From Dehalococcoidales bacterium (lineage in GTDB: Bacteria; Chloroflexota; Dehalococcoidia; Dehalococcoidales; Fen-1064): a stretch of 64,000 nucleotides of DNA. The translations under genes and the position numbers were made by a program. Location: assembly GCA_020342155.1 (NCBI GenBank), contig CP070842.1, forward strand, positions 1,430,405-1,494,404, in the 5' to 3' direction. The notes under the pieces were generated by a model. That model saw only the letters and a program-made list of their open reading frames with translations, was not told the origin of the DNA and searched no databases. Within the stretch, counting starts at the first letter, position 1; every line of letters begins with the position of its first letter. Shown here one piece after another: positions 43,310 to 52,019 of the stretch.

Positions 43310-44305
43310 CTAGAGGTCCTGGATGGAGACAAGCTGTTCAAAGTCGACGATACCGCTTTCGCCGATGTTCTCGATTTCGATACCAGCTTCGACAGCCGCC
43401 GCTAACGGATTCAGCCCACCGAGCAGTATCATACCTACCCGGTTCATTCCCACCGAGACCTGGCAGATTGGTTCGCTGGTATTACCCAGAACATAGACAC
43501 CACCGATGCCGGCTTCCTTGAGAGCGGCGATTTTCTCAACGGCCAGCGACCGTGCCGGTGCTGGCATCTCACGGAGGTTGGCCAGTATCCTGCCGCTACC
43601 GGTCCTGGCGGTCTCACCAACACTGGTCATCCCGGCGTGGATATACTGCTCAGAAGGGTCGATAGAAGTACCGGCGTAGTTGATTACAGCAATGAAGCGC
43701 TCCGGTTTTGAATTCTTAACTTCCAACACTCCGCCGAACTGAGACACAACAGGAATACCGGCCTTGAGCAGAACGCCATTAATGGCGACACTGCAAACAG
43801 TGGCCAGGCCAATCTTGCCGCTGGGGACAACTACCGAACCCAGTTTCTCCCCCTCGGAGGCTGTTACTACCAGCTCACAGACGCAAAGTCCAGCCGCAAT
43901 GACATCTTTCATAGCAGCCAGGGCTTCACTGAACCTTTCCTTGTCAATCAATGAGGTGTTTATCGGAAGCTGGCCGCTCTGCTTGGCAGGGTCAAAGGTA
44001 GTCTGGAAGGCTAGCAGTTCCAGTTTCTGCAAGGTAAAGCCTACCTGCTCCGGGGCCAGCGCTAATTTGAGTTCTTCAAGTCCCTGTGGTGTCAGCATCC
44101 GGCCATCGCGGCCAAGCGACTGCGTGTGGCCACGCTCATCGGCTATTTTCAGGTGGTATCTGACACCACGCTCGCTGAGGTGTATCCCGTAGCGTTCCAG
44201 CTCCCGGGCAATCGTAATTGAGCCCAGAGGTTGGGAAGACTCGCTCAAGACTCTGAGAATTGAGATTATCTTTCTTTCGGCGTCTGACTGGTTAGCATGT
44301 ATCAT
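43310..44305 (-). CDS. nrpR: NrpR-family nitrogen regulator (winged helix plus DUF128 domain)
   Basis: A 331-residue regulator. Residues about 10-75 are a winged helix of the RNase R/NrpR type (RKIISILRVLSESSQPLGSI, LSERGVRYHLKIADE, GRDGRMLTPQGLEEL). The remainder is one NrpR effector domain with FIAVINYAGTSIDP, MTSVGETARTGSGRI and LLGGLNPLAAAVE. In methanogens NrpR represses glnA and nif genes and is released by 2-oxoglutarate. Here it lies 60 bases downstream of glnA on the same strand, supporting a like role. One effector domain is seen, where some archaeal proteins have two. No classical operator was identified with confidence. Confidence 0.85.
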   Translation of the reverse strand: MIHANQSDAERKIISILRVLSESSQPLGSITIARELERYGIHLSERGVRYHLKIADERGHTQSLGRDGRMLTPQGLEELKLALAPEQVGFTLQKLELLAFQTTFDPAKQSGQLPINTSLIDKERFSEALAAMKDVIAAGLCVCELVVTASEGEKLGSVVVPSGKIGLATVCSVAINGVLLKAGIPVVSQFGGVLEVKNSKPERFIAVINYAGTSIDPSEQYIHAGMTSVGETARTGSGRILANLREMPAPARSLAVEKIAALKEAGIGGVYVLGNTSEPICQVSVGMNRVGMILLGGLNPLAAAVEAGIEIENIGESGIVDFEQLVSIQDL

Positions 44306-44365
44306 CAGAACTCTTAGTCCTTCATCTCGACCTAGTGACGACCTTGAATGGTTATAACACCCTTA

Positions 44366-45706
44366 TCACAGGGTGGGCAGGTATCGCTGAATCTCGTAAT
44401 CAGTAACCTGGGTGCGGTACATGTCCCACTCTATTTTCTTATTGGTGATGAAAGCGTCGAAGACATGGTCACCTAGGGCCTTTCGTACGAGTTCACTCCT
44501 TTCGGTAAGGGTGATGGCTTCCCAGAGGCTGGCCGGTAGAGTGCCGATGCCCCGCTCCTTCCGCTCGGCTTCGTTCATTTCGTATATGTTTTCTTCAACG
44601 GGTTCTGGTGGTATGTATCCCTTCTCAATGCCTTCCAGACCGGCGGCCAGCATCACGCTAAAGGCAAGGTAAGGATTGCAGGCGGGATCGGGAGAGCGAA
44701 ACTCGACTCTGGTAGCCTGTTCCCTGCCTGGTTTGTATTCGGGAACGCGTATCAGGTCAGACCGGTTACGCCTTGCCCAGGAAAGATATACAGGTGCCTC
44801 ATAGCCAGGTACCAGCCGCTTGTAAGAGTTGACCCACTGGTTGCAGACGGACGTAATCTCCGGGGCGTACTTAAGCAACCCGGCGATGTATGACTTGGCT
44901 TCTTTCGAGATGTTGTATTCGTCTTCTTTGTCAAAGAAAGTGTTCTTGTCGCCCTTGAAGAGCGACTGGTGCACATGCATACCGCTGCCGTTCATACCAA
45001 AAACAGGCTTGGGCATGAAGGTGGCGTATACCCCGTTTGCCATAGCAACTTCCTTGACGACCAGCCGGTAGGATATCACATTGTCAGCCATGGTCAGGGC
45101 ATCGGTGTACCTCATGTCTATCTCGTGCTGGCTGTGGGCAACCTCGTGGTGGGAATACTCAACGTTGATACCAAGCTGTTCTAGCATAAGGACAGTGGCC
45201 CGTCTTAGGTCAGTGGCGGCGTCAATAGGGGTAAGGTCAAAATAACCGCCTTTGTCCAGTGGCTCGGTTCCCTGGTCATCCTTGAAGTAGAAGTACTCTA
45301 GTTCCGGTCCTAAGTAGAAGGTGTAGCCCAGGTCCGCGGCCTTTTTTAGATTCCTCTTCAAAATATAGCGTGGGTCACCTTCAAACGGCTCACCCCCGGG
45401 CTTGAGGACATCACAGAACATCCGGGCGACGGTGTGGTGCTCATGGGGTCGCCACGGCACTAATCGGAAGGTATCGGGGTCGGGCAGGGCAACCATATCA
45501 CTTTCGTCTATTCTGGCAAAACCTTCAATCGAAGAGCCGTCGAATCCCATCCCTTCATCCAAGGCCCCTTCCAGTTCTTCTACAGTAATGGCGAAGCTCT
45601 TGAGTATGCCCAGGATATCAGTGAACCACAGCCAGATAAACTTGACGCCATGTTCTTTGGCCATCTTGAGGACATATTCCTTGCCTTCCTCACTCCTGTT
45701 TATCAT
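44366..45706 (-). CDS. glnA: Glutamine synthetase type I (GSI-alpha-like)
   Basis: A 446-residue enzyme forming glutamine from glutamate, ammonia and ATP. DGSSIEGFARIDESD, GPELEYFYF, EVAHSQHEIDM, NGSGMHVHQSL and RVEFRSPDPACNPYLAF carry the metal, ATP and glutamate ligands. The region where adenylylated enzymes have the NLYDLPPEE segment reads NIYEMNEAERKERGI, like Bacillus and archaeal GSI-alpha. This suggests control by transcription or feedback, not adenylylation. AAAAGGAGGC lies upstream of the ATG. It is followed by nrpR and thiF. Confidence 0.95.
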   Translation of the reverse strand: MINRSEEGKEYVLKMAKEHGVKFIWLWFTDILGILKSFAITVEELEGALDEGMGFDGSSIEGFARIDESDMVALPDPDTFRLVPWRPHEHHTVARMFCDVLKPGGEPFEGDPRYILKRNLKKAADLGYTFYLGPELEYFYFKDDQGTEPLDKGGYFDLTPIDAATDLRRATVLMLEQLGINVEYSHHEVAHSQHEIDMRYTDALTMADNVISYRLVVKEVAMANGVYATFMPKPVFGMNGSGMHVHQSLFKGDKNTFFDKEDEYNISKEAKSYIAGLLKYAPEITSVCNQWVNSYKRLVPGYEAPVYLSWARRNRSDLIRVPEYKPGREQATRVEFRSPDPACNPYLAFSVMLAAGLEGIEKGYIPPEPVEENIYEMNEAERKERGIGTLPASLWEAITLTERSELVRKALGDHVFDAFITNKKIEWDMYRTQVTDYEIQRYLPTL

Positions 45707-45860
45707 TTTACTAGCTATGCCTCCTTTTGCTTTGCTGTATCATACCGTGTTTCTACCAGAATCGCCAGTCCTGATACGGGCCGCAATATCGACAGGGATG
45801 ATGAATATCTTACCATACCCAATTTCCTCTTGTTGTAGGCGTAGAGATTGCCATACTTTC

Positions 45861-46637
45861 TTATAGTCGTATCGGAATTCCTTTGCCTGTCAGATATTCC
45901 TTTGCTTCCCGGATTGAGTAAGTCCGGTAGTGAAAAATGCTGGCGGCTAGGACAGCATCCGCTTTACCCTGAGCCAGGGCCTGGTAGAGGTCTTCCATAG
46001 TACCGGCACCTCCACTGGCGACCACCGGTACGGTAACCGCTGTAGAGATTGCGCGGAGAAGCTCGACATCGTAGCCAGCCTGGGTACCGTCGGCATCAAT
46101 GCTGTTGACCACTATCTCACCTGCTCCAAGCTCAACGACCTGGATTGCCCATTCTACCGCATCGCGGCCAGCAGCCCGCCCTCCGTCGACGCCGGTGTGG
46201 GTGAATACGCCCCAGCGACGTGGAGATACCCCGGGGACGCGCTTGGCATCCATGCCCAAAATAATGCACTGGCTACCGAAGCGTTCGGCACCTTCAGTGA
46301 TGAGGTGAGGGTTTTGTACGGCTGCCGTGTTGATGGAGACTTTGTCCGCTCCGGATTCTAGCATACGCCTCATATCTTCCACTGTCCGTAGCCCCCCACC
46401 CACTGTCAGAGGGATAAATACCTGGTCAGCAGTACGTTCCAGCAAATCCCGCACTGTCTCCCGCTCATCACTGGAGGCAGTGATGTCGTAGAAGACAATT
46501 TCATCTGCCCCCTGCTCGTTGTAGAAAGCGGCCAATTCTACGGGGTCACCGGCATCCTGAAGATTACGGTACTTTATACCTTTGACCACCCGGCCTCCTT
46601 TGACATCCAGGCAGGGAATGATTCTCTTTGTCAGCAT
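45861..46637 (-). CDS. hisF: Imidazole glycerol phosphate synthase subunit HisF
   Basis: A 258-residue TIM barrel that, with HisH, makes imidazole glycerol phosphate and [23 protein letters not shown] contains the catalytic Asp, [13 protein letters not shown] and [13 protein letters not shown] the phosphate-binding loops. The second catalytic Asp segment reads [13 protein letters not shown] instead of the usual TSMDRDGT. The start codon overlaps the hisH stop by one base. No other his genes are in view. Confidence 0.93.
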   Translation of the reverse strand: MLTKRIIPCLDVKGGRVVKGIKYRNLQDAGDPVELAAFYNEQGADEIVFYDITASSDERETVRDLLERTADQVFIPLTVGGGLRTVEDMRRMLESGADKVSINTAAVQNPHLITEGAERFGSQCIILGMDAKRVPGVSPRRWGVFTHTGVDGGRAAGRDAVEWAIQVVELGAGEIVVNSIDADGTQAGYDVELLRAISTAVTVPVVASGGAGTMEDLYQALAQGKADAVLAASIFHYRTYSIREAKEYLTGKGIPIRL

Positions 46638-47278
46638 CAGGTGACCTCTTTTGTCTTACTACTCGGTTCTCCCGCCAGGGCTAACTTTAAGAAATTATCA
46701 TAGATACGGAGTCCGGCCTCACCGCTCCGCTCCGGATGAAACTGGGTGGCAACGAGGTTGCCACGGGCGATGACACTACAAAAATTAATACCGTATTCGG
46801 TTTTACCAGCAACCAATGCCTGGTCATCCGGGGCTACGTAGTAACTGTGAACGAAGTAGAAGTTGGTCTCATCCGGTATGCCCTCGAAAACCGGATGAGG
46901 TATCATCTGTTTCACTTGGTTCCAGCCCATGTGGGGAATCTTCTGTCCCTCGGGAAGTCTCCTTACCTGCCCGGGAATGATGTTGAGGCAAGTATGCCAG
47001 CCGCCCTCTTCGGTACCGGTGAAGAGTACCTGTAGTCCGACACAGATGCCGAAGAAAGGCTTACCGTCACTGATGTACTGTTTAGTAGGGTCTGTTAGTT
47101 GCAGTCGGTTGAGGTTGGCCATGGTATCGCCGGCGGCACCGACACCCGGCAGGATGAGGGCTTTAGCCGCCAGCACCTCGTCCGGGTTACTGGTCACCTT
47201 CGGCTCATATCCCAACTTGCCTATAGCGTTAGTAACACTACGTAGATTACCGGCACCGTAATCGATGATGGTTACCAC
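46637..47278 (-). CDS. hisH: Imidazole glycerol phosphate synthase glutaminase subunit HisH
   Basis: A 213-residue class I glutamine amidotransferase that supplies ammonia to His[13 protein letters not shown] opens the protein; the catalytic Cys lies in [11 protein letters not shown] (about residue 78), and His and Glu in [16 protein letters not shown] is conserved. The start is GTG, with AAGGAG 12 bases upstream. It is translationally coupled to hisF. Confidence 0.94.
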   Translation of the reverse strand: MVTIIDYGAGNLRSVTNAIGKLGYEPKVTSNPDEVLAAKALILPGVGAAGDTMANLNRLQLTDPTKQYISDGKPFFGICVGLQVLFTGTEEGGWHTCLNIIPGQVRRLPEGQKIPHMGWNQVKQMIPHPVFEGIPDETNFYFVHSYYVAPDDQALVAGKTEYGINFCSVIARGNLVATQFHPERSGEAGLRIYDNFLKLALAGEPSSKTKEVT

Positions 47279-47584
47279 TGTGGTTACTCCTTCATCCCCC
47301 CAACAACTAATAATCCAAGGATGACGGCTCTCTTCTCTTGTTGGTAGCTTGAATAGCCTACCCGATGATGCGGTAATCGACTGCTGTATATTATACCCTA
47401 CAGCATTTTCCGAAGTTTGTCACCCCCTTCCGGGTTATTCTAATTAACTCAAGTATGATTAGGGGATAGATACGGGAGTACTTCTATCGGAAAATGCGAA
47501 AAGTAACCATTGAATAATGCGGAAAAAATAAGCTTGAATTTACCGTATCTAAGCGACTTCATGGTGAAGGTATGGGCTGACACA
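47279..47584. other. 306-base spacer upstream of hisH
   Basis: It must hold the leftward promoter of hisHF, but no clear -35/-10 pair was found. Near 47400-47520 the sequence CATTTTCCGAAG recurs inverted as CGGAAAATG, an imperfect palindrome with arms about 90 bases apart, of unknown meaning. Confidence 0.4.
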
Positions 47585-47749
47585 CTATATAAAGGCTGAC
47601 GGTTTCAGTCTGACGAAGGTGGTTGACTTAGTGACCTCGAATGGCTCGGCAATACTAGCCACATCCTGGATTTCTGTCCATCTCTCCTTTACCAATTGCT
47701 GGGGTATCAAGACGGGCAGTGAAAAGTAGTCAGTAAGTCCCTCCTTTGA
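47585..47749 (-). pseudogene. Remnant of an ImmA/IrrE-like peptidase C-terminus
   Basis: The minus-strand frame downstream of the XRE gene encodes about 54 residues ending in TAG at 47587-47585. It includes YFSLPVLIPQQLVKERWTEI and FEVTKSTTFVRLKPSAFI. This is the form of the C-terminal end of ImmA/IrrE metallopeptidases, where a LLMP-type segment precedes a helix and a GVSxxxxxxRL ending. No start codon or HExxH motif is present upstream in frame; the frame is closed by a stop near 47773. These proteases normally follow XRE regulators, as here. Confidence 0.55.
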
Positions 47750-47772
47750 CGAATCCTGTAGGCTATTACTCT

Positions 47773-48147
47773 TTAGGAGTCCTTGCCCTCATGGATTCTG
47801 CCCCTTCGCTGATCGATAAGTCTCTCAATCAGGGTGATGAGGTCATCATCCAGCATGTCAGGGTACTTCTTTTTGGTGTACTCACGAAACTCCGGCCAGT
47901 TATCGGCGGGTGACTCCACAATTTCTGGCACATGACCGGATACAGAGAGTATCTTCTGCAGGGGGACACCGCTGTATTCGGCGAGCCTCCGGCAGGACTT
48001 GGTGCTGGGCAGTTCTTTTCCTTGCAGCCAACGGCTGACAGTAGAGTGGCTAATACCTACTTCTTTGGCAAGCTGGCTGGGTAGAAGCATCCGTTGGTGC
48101 ATTAATTCTTTCAGGAAAGTAACGAAGGGAAAACTATCGTCCATCAT
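47773..48147 (-). CDS. XRE-family helix-turn-helix regulator
   Basis: A 124-residue DNA-binding protein. The helix-turn-helix occupies about residues 20-55 (LLPSQLAKEVGISHSTVSRW, LPSTKSCRRLAEYSGVPLQK). The C-terminal part is helical and charged (WPEFREYTKKKYPDM). ATG 48147 or 48144 is chosen: the promoter -10 box ends at 48157, so the message would be nearly leaderless. A palindrome overlies the -35 box, which suggests autoregulation. It is followed by an ImmA/IrrE-like remnant and is divergent from a second XRE gene. Confidence 0.82.
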   Translation of the reverse strand: MMDDSFPFVTFLKELMHQRMLLPSQLAKEVGISHSTVSRWLQGKELPSTKSCRRLAEYSGVPLQKILSVSGHVPEIVESPADNWPEFREYTKKKYPDMLDDDLITLIERLIDQRRGRIHEGKDS

Positions 48148-48156
48148 AATAACGGT

Positions 48157-48186
48157 ATTGTACTCTTGAGATTTGACAACTGTCAA
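48157..48186 (-). promoter_or_regulatory. XRE promoter with overlapping operator-like palindrome
   Basis: On the minus strand TTGACA (48186-48181) and TACAAT (48162-48157) are 18 bases apart. The -35 box is half of an inverted repeat, TTGACA-AC-TGTCAA on the plus strand (48173-48186), a likely repressor site. Confidence 0.65.
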
Positions 48187-48298
48187 TATCTGGCAATCAT
48201 CTACTGCTCTTTTCCTCTCGATTTTAACCTAGTGATTTCAATAAGACAGGTCTGATTATCATTTCTTGAGACAAAAGTGTAGTAAGTGGTGTAAACTA

Positions 48299-48327
48299 TT
48301 GACAAGAAGAAGTATCAATGCTATTTT
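48299..48327 (+). promoter_or_regulatory. Sigma70-type promoter of the second XRE gene
   Basis: TTGACA at 48299-48304 and TATTTT at 48322-48327 are spaced by 17 bases. It may also drive the membrane operon that follows. Confidence 0.65.
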
Positions 48328-48390
48328 AGTGTGCATCTATGAACAATTAGTGACCTGATGTGCAAGACCACCTAGGAGGGGGGTGGTGCT

Positions 48391-48819
48391 TTGTCTATTG
48401 ACAACAATGGCATCGGCAGCATTGTAAAGCAGCTAAGACTACGAGCAGACCTATCACGGGTGCAGCTTGGAGAGGTATCAGGGGTGTCGGCATCTCACTT
48501 AAATCGTATTGAGAATGGCCAACGGTTCCCCTCAGCAAAAGTTCTACGAAAAGTCGCCCCCCACCTTAATATTGGTGAATTGGAGCTGCTGATTCTTGCC
48601 GGCTACGTGTCAGCAGACCCATATGATATGCTTGGGGACGTTGAGGGTGCCAAGCTAGACCCATACGTTGTCGCCTTACTGTCACAAGAACCAGTGGAGG
48701 TACAACGTGCCGTTATCAGCATCTTCTCAATGATGAAGTACGTTGCCGGGGGTATTGCTTATGAGCAGGTACGTGTGGGAAATGATAACGACCGCGAGGA
48801 CGATCCTCTGGCAAATTAA
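48391..48819 (+). CDS. XRE-family helix-turn-helix regulator
   Basis: A 142-residue protein with an N-terminal HTH (LRLRADLSRVQLGEVSGVSA, SHLNRIENGQRFPSAKVLRK; about residues 15-55). A C-terminal part (DPYVVALLSQEPVEVQRAVI, IFSMMKYVAGG) may be for dimers or ligand. The TTG start is placed by AGGAGGGG nine bases upstream. It lies directly before the MoxR/DUF58 operon, on the same strand, 221 bases away, and may regulate it. Confidence 0.82.
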   Translation: MSIDNNGIGSIVKQLRLRADLSRVQLGEVSGVSASHLNRIENGQRFPSAKVLRKVAPHLNIGELELLILAGYVSADPYDMLGDVEGAKLDPYVVALLSQEPVEVQRAVISIFSMMKYVAGGIAYEQVRVGNDNDREDDPLAN

Positions 48820-49040
48820 AATAAAGTCCGCAGTCAGCGAGAAGCAGAATTGCCTGAAATAACATATGACTGGTCTTTCGGAGTACCTCCTCTGGTACTG
48901 AATGCGTACCTTTATTAGCCCTTGGTGCTGATTCCCTTAGTCGACAGACATGTGGTATCCTTTAGCAGACGTTATACCAGTCGTAATAGCGATTGATAGC
49001 CTGCTCGCATTTCCTACCCAGATTGTGGAGAGTTCTGAGG

Positions 49041-49808
49041 ATGCAGGGGAACAGGGATAAGGTTCGCACTGACAAGAATGCATATACCTGGACGGGACTC
49101 GGCTTGCTCGTTGCTGGTACCATCGTAGTTCTGACCTCTATGTTGATACTGTCTTCTCTAGTGTGGCTGACTGCGCTGGGGATTGCCATGCTTATCATGG
49201 CCTTCATTCTTCTCGCTCTGGCGCGGACCATCCCCAGGGTAACGCCAGAAGTCGGTATGCTCCTCCTCGAGACCGGTATCGACAACATTGCTACGGTTGT
49301 GGAAGAGCTCGGAATCAAGTCGAAGCCGGTCTACCTCCCATCCTCCCTGACGGGTGGTCGTCCTCAGGCCTTAATCCCTCTGCATATTAATCCCTCACTG
49401 CCGAAGATAACCAGCGCCCTTCCCCGACGCTTTATCGTTCGGTACGGGAATGGCCCGGATGATGTTGGTCTTCTGGTAACTACCGCCGGGACGGTAGCCA
49501 CAGGTATGCTAGAATCGACACCGGGTCCCTCAGCAACGCAACTGGAATCAACATTGGCATCTCTCTTTGTGGGGAAGCTGGGGGCAGCCGATAGAATCAG
49601 GGTTTATGTTATCGAACCTGGCCTCAGGGTGGAGATACGCGCTCCCCGCATTCAGAATGCCGGCACCTGGACTCACCAGTGCCTGGATAGTTCTCTGGCC
49701 TCGGTAGTTGCCTCTGTTGCGGCAGAAGCATGGAACAAACCGTTTGTCGTGGCCAAGGAGGAGCAACATGGCAGGACATATACTGTCGAAATCGAGGCAG
49801 TGGAATGA
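49041..49808 (+). CDS. Membrane protein of the MoxR/DUF58 operon, hypothetical
   Basis: A 255-residue protein with two membrane helices near residues 17-62 (TGLGLLVAGTIVVLTSMLIL, LVWLTALGIAMLIMAFILLA) and a soluble part of about 190 residues (DNIATVVEELGIKSKPVYLP, then MLESTPGPSATQLESTLASL). No family was recognised. An ATG at 49041 is used; the longer frame lacks a ribosome-binding site and adds an unlikely N-terminus. Its stop overlaps the next start (ATGA), indicating coupling. It is the first gene of a six-gene operon. Confidence 0.75.
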   Translation: MQGNRDKVRTDKNAYTWTGLGLLVAGTIVVLTSMLILSSLVWLTALGIAMLIMAFILLALARTIPRVTPEVGMLLLETGIDNIATVVEELGIKSKPVYLPSSLTGGRPQALIPLHINPSLPKITSALPRRFIVRYGNGPDDVGLLVTTAGTVATGMLESTPGPSATQLESTLASLFVGKLGAADRIRVYVIEPGLRVEIRAPRIQNAGTWTHQCLDSSLASVVASVAAEAWNKPFVVAKEEQHGRTYTVEIEAVE

Positions 49809-50056
49809 AGATATACAATAATTACGTTATCGCTGTTGCCAGCTTGCTGCTACTGACCACTGTCGTCCTCGTTGCCATTGGAGCAAACTCACTTGATGTG
49901 TACTATACCTTCTACGTTGTCGAAGCCCTCGTCGTTACCGAGCTGTACGTATATTTCAACGCCAGGGCTCGCCGTAGCCTGACACTTGTTAGCGCAGTGC
50001 TGTTCGCTGGCTTTATGGTTATTGTACTATCAGCAGCTCTTAAAGTACTGGCATAA
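49805..50056 (+). CDS. Small membrane protein, hypothetical
   Basis: An 83-residue protein with three hydrophobic segments (NYVIAVASLLLLTTVVLVAI, TFYVVEALVVTELYVYFNA, TLVSAVLFAGFMVIVLSAAL). The ATG overlaps the previous stop by four bases. Not recognised. Its place second in the operon suggests a structural membrane partner. Confidence 0.75.
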   Translation: MKIYNNYVIAVASLLLLTTVVLVAIGANSLDVYYTFYVVEALVVTELYVYFNARARRSLTLVSAVLFAGFMVIVLSAALKVLA

Positions 50057-50072
50057 GTGCCATAATCGGGCT

Positions 50073-52019
50073 ATGAAGAGATTTACCGTTATTCTGTTCG
50101 TTCTGGTCTTGGCAGCAGTCCTTATACCGACTTTCTCAATTGTTGCCCGGCAAGCTCATACCCCCCACGAAAACCCGGCCACTGCCGGAGACTCGTCGGA
50201 TGTGATATTAATGCTGCTTTTTCATGGCGATGTCTTCGACCTGATGCTCAGTGGTAAATATCAGGATGCTCAGGGTCTGCTTAATGAGCTACAGCACGCC
50301 AATATCAGTAGTGAGTTGCAGTATGTTGTTGACCGTTTTAATGCCTTATCGCAAGAATTGCTGGTTGCTCTTGATAATCTGGAAGGCCTTCTTAATGAAG
50401 CATCCGCTGCGCTGGCAAAGTATCAGTTAAAAGAGGCCAGGCAGATGTTGGAGGAGGCGGGAATAATTCTGTGGGATATAGAAAGGCTACGCGTAGAGAT
50501 TCAGCAGGCAGGAGATGCCCTCGGTAACAGACTGAACATCACTAATGTCGCATCTACCGAACAACTCAGGCAGATATATGACCGTCTGCAGGGACTTGTC
50601 TGGCGATTGCATGACCTGGTTGCCGGCTTCAATCAGCTCTGGGAGGCTCTCTCTACCGAGTACGATGTCCGGGTAGCAGAAGAACTGCTGCCGACAAATC
50701 TAACCCTCGAGGTGATGCCGGGATCGGCTTTTATTGGTGATAATATCTTTGTTACCGGCAGGCTCACCAGCGGTGACGCCCCACTGGCAGATCGGCAGGT
50801 TACCGTTTTACGGAAGGACGAGCCGATGGTATTCACCACCGACGAAGATGGATCATATGCCGCCGCTATCGGCGTACCCCTTGATTACGTGTCTAGCACG
50901 TTTTTGGAAACACGGTACCTTCCTGCTGGTAGTGACATCGGGATTTACGCAGCATCTATAAGCCAGAGCGTGACGATTGAAATCAGATATTACGATACCT
51001 TCCTTGAGGTGGCGGTTCCGGGACTGGCTTATCCCGGGCTACCGGTCACCGTGTCGGGCAGGGTCAGCTCGACTGGTGATGTTGTCGAGCGGACCGTCTC
51101 ACTATTGCTGGACAACGTTCATCTCGCCGACGTACAGACAGAAGATCAATTTGAATTTGAGGTTACCATTCCGCAGGACACTCTGGTCGGTGCCCATGGC
51201 CTGAATGCCGTTGTTGCTCCGTATGGTCGATATGCTGGCACTTCCAAAGGTCTCGATGTCCGGGTGACCGAATTTCAGATAGAGGCGGACATTCAAGCAC
51301 CGTCTCTATTTGTCACCCCTGGTCAGGTAGAGGTCAATGGTCGGGTCCACATTGGCCCTGAGGCTATCGCCGGTGCCAGCGTCGTACTCACTTTCGGGAC
51401 GTCATCCAGCTCGATAGTTGAGACGTCAGCCGATGGCAGTTTTACAGCTGTTCTGGACGAACCCCTACGCCTGTCTCTGGCCGGACCGCAGAAGTTGACG
51501 GTGGGAATTGAGCCGGGCGAGCCATACTATGGTGCTCTTGAAGTAGAAAAGTGGATTGTGGTCGTCAACCCGGTGGGCATCAGCCTGGTGCTGGTGGGAC
51601 TTGTGTCCGTTGGTTTATTGGTATACAGACGGATGACCACGAGGCCGGTCACGTTACTACCAACGATGACTGCCCGCACGCCAGACCTGATTACAGAGGT
51701 ATTCCCTGTTATTCCACCGCCGAGACCGAAGCCGGAGATAAGCGACATCAGGGGTGAGATATGGGCGGCCTACCTTGAAGGGGTTGGGGTCGTTGAAAAG
51801 GCTACTGGTACCTACTTGGGGCCTAACGCCACCCTGCGGGAGTTTCTCGGAGCGGTCGTATCCCAAATAGCTGCGGCTGCCAGACAGCCCATGGCGGAAC
51901 TGACCACAATAACGGAGATTGCGCTGTATTCTGCCCGTGAGCCGGATGCGGGAATAGTAACCGACGCCAGGCAGCTTGCCTCTATTATCAGGAAAGAGGT
52001 TGAAGGTGACGCTGCGTAG
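50073..52019 (+). CDS. Exported protein: coiled coil, Ig-like repeats, C-terminal DUF4129
   Basis: A 648-residue exported protein. A signal peptide (MKRFTVILFVLVLAAVLIPT) leads. A helical coiled-coil region follows, to about residue 200 (YQLKEARQMLEEAGIILWDI). Then come three or so Ig-like domains, each beginning with a strand such as LEVMPGSAFIGDNIFVTGRL or LEVAVPGLAYPGLPVTVSGR. A membrane helix (VGISLVLVGLVSVGLLVYRR) is followed by a cytoplasmic DUF4129 segment (NATLREFLGAVVSQIAAAAR, EIALYSARE). DUF4129 is usually attached to a transglutaminase core; none is present here. Start 50073 gives a normal signal peptide. Confidence 0.78.
   Translation: MKRFTVILFVLVLAAVLIPTFSIVARQAHTPHENPATAGDSSDVILMLLFHGDVFDLMLSGKYQDAQGLLNELQHANISSELQYVVDRFNALSQELLVALDNLEGLLNEASAALAKYQLKEARQMLEEAGIILWDIERLRVEIQQAGDALGNRLNITNVASTEQLRQIYDRLQGLVWRLHDLVAGFNQLWEALSTEYDVRVAEELLPTNLTLEVMPGSAFIGDNIFVTGRLTSGDAPLADRQVTVLRKDEPMVFTTDEDGSYAAAIGVPLDYVSSTFLETRYLPAGSDIGIYAASISQSVTIEIRYYDTFLEVAVPGLAYPGLPVTVSGRVSSTGDVVERTVSLLLDNVHLADVQTEDQFEFEVTIPQDTLVGAHGLNAVVAPYGRYAGTSKGLDVRVTEFQIEADIQAPSLFVTPGQVEVNGRVHIGPEAIAGASVVLTFGTSSSSIVETSADGSFTAVLDEPLRLSLAGPQKLTVGIEPGEPYYGALEVEKWIVVVNPVGISLVLVGLVSVGLLVYRRMTTRPVTLLPTMTARTPDLITEVFPVIPPPRPKPEISDIRGEIWAAYLEGVGVVEKATGTYLGPNATLREFLGAVVSQIAAAARQPMAELTTITEIALYSAREPDAGIVTDARQLASIIRKEVEGDAA

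Noticed and set aside
45707-45860. NrpR operator of GGAA-N6-TTCC type before glnA
   Set aside because: No copy with the right spacing was found in the upstream region.
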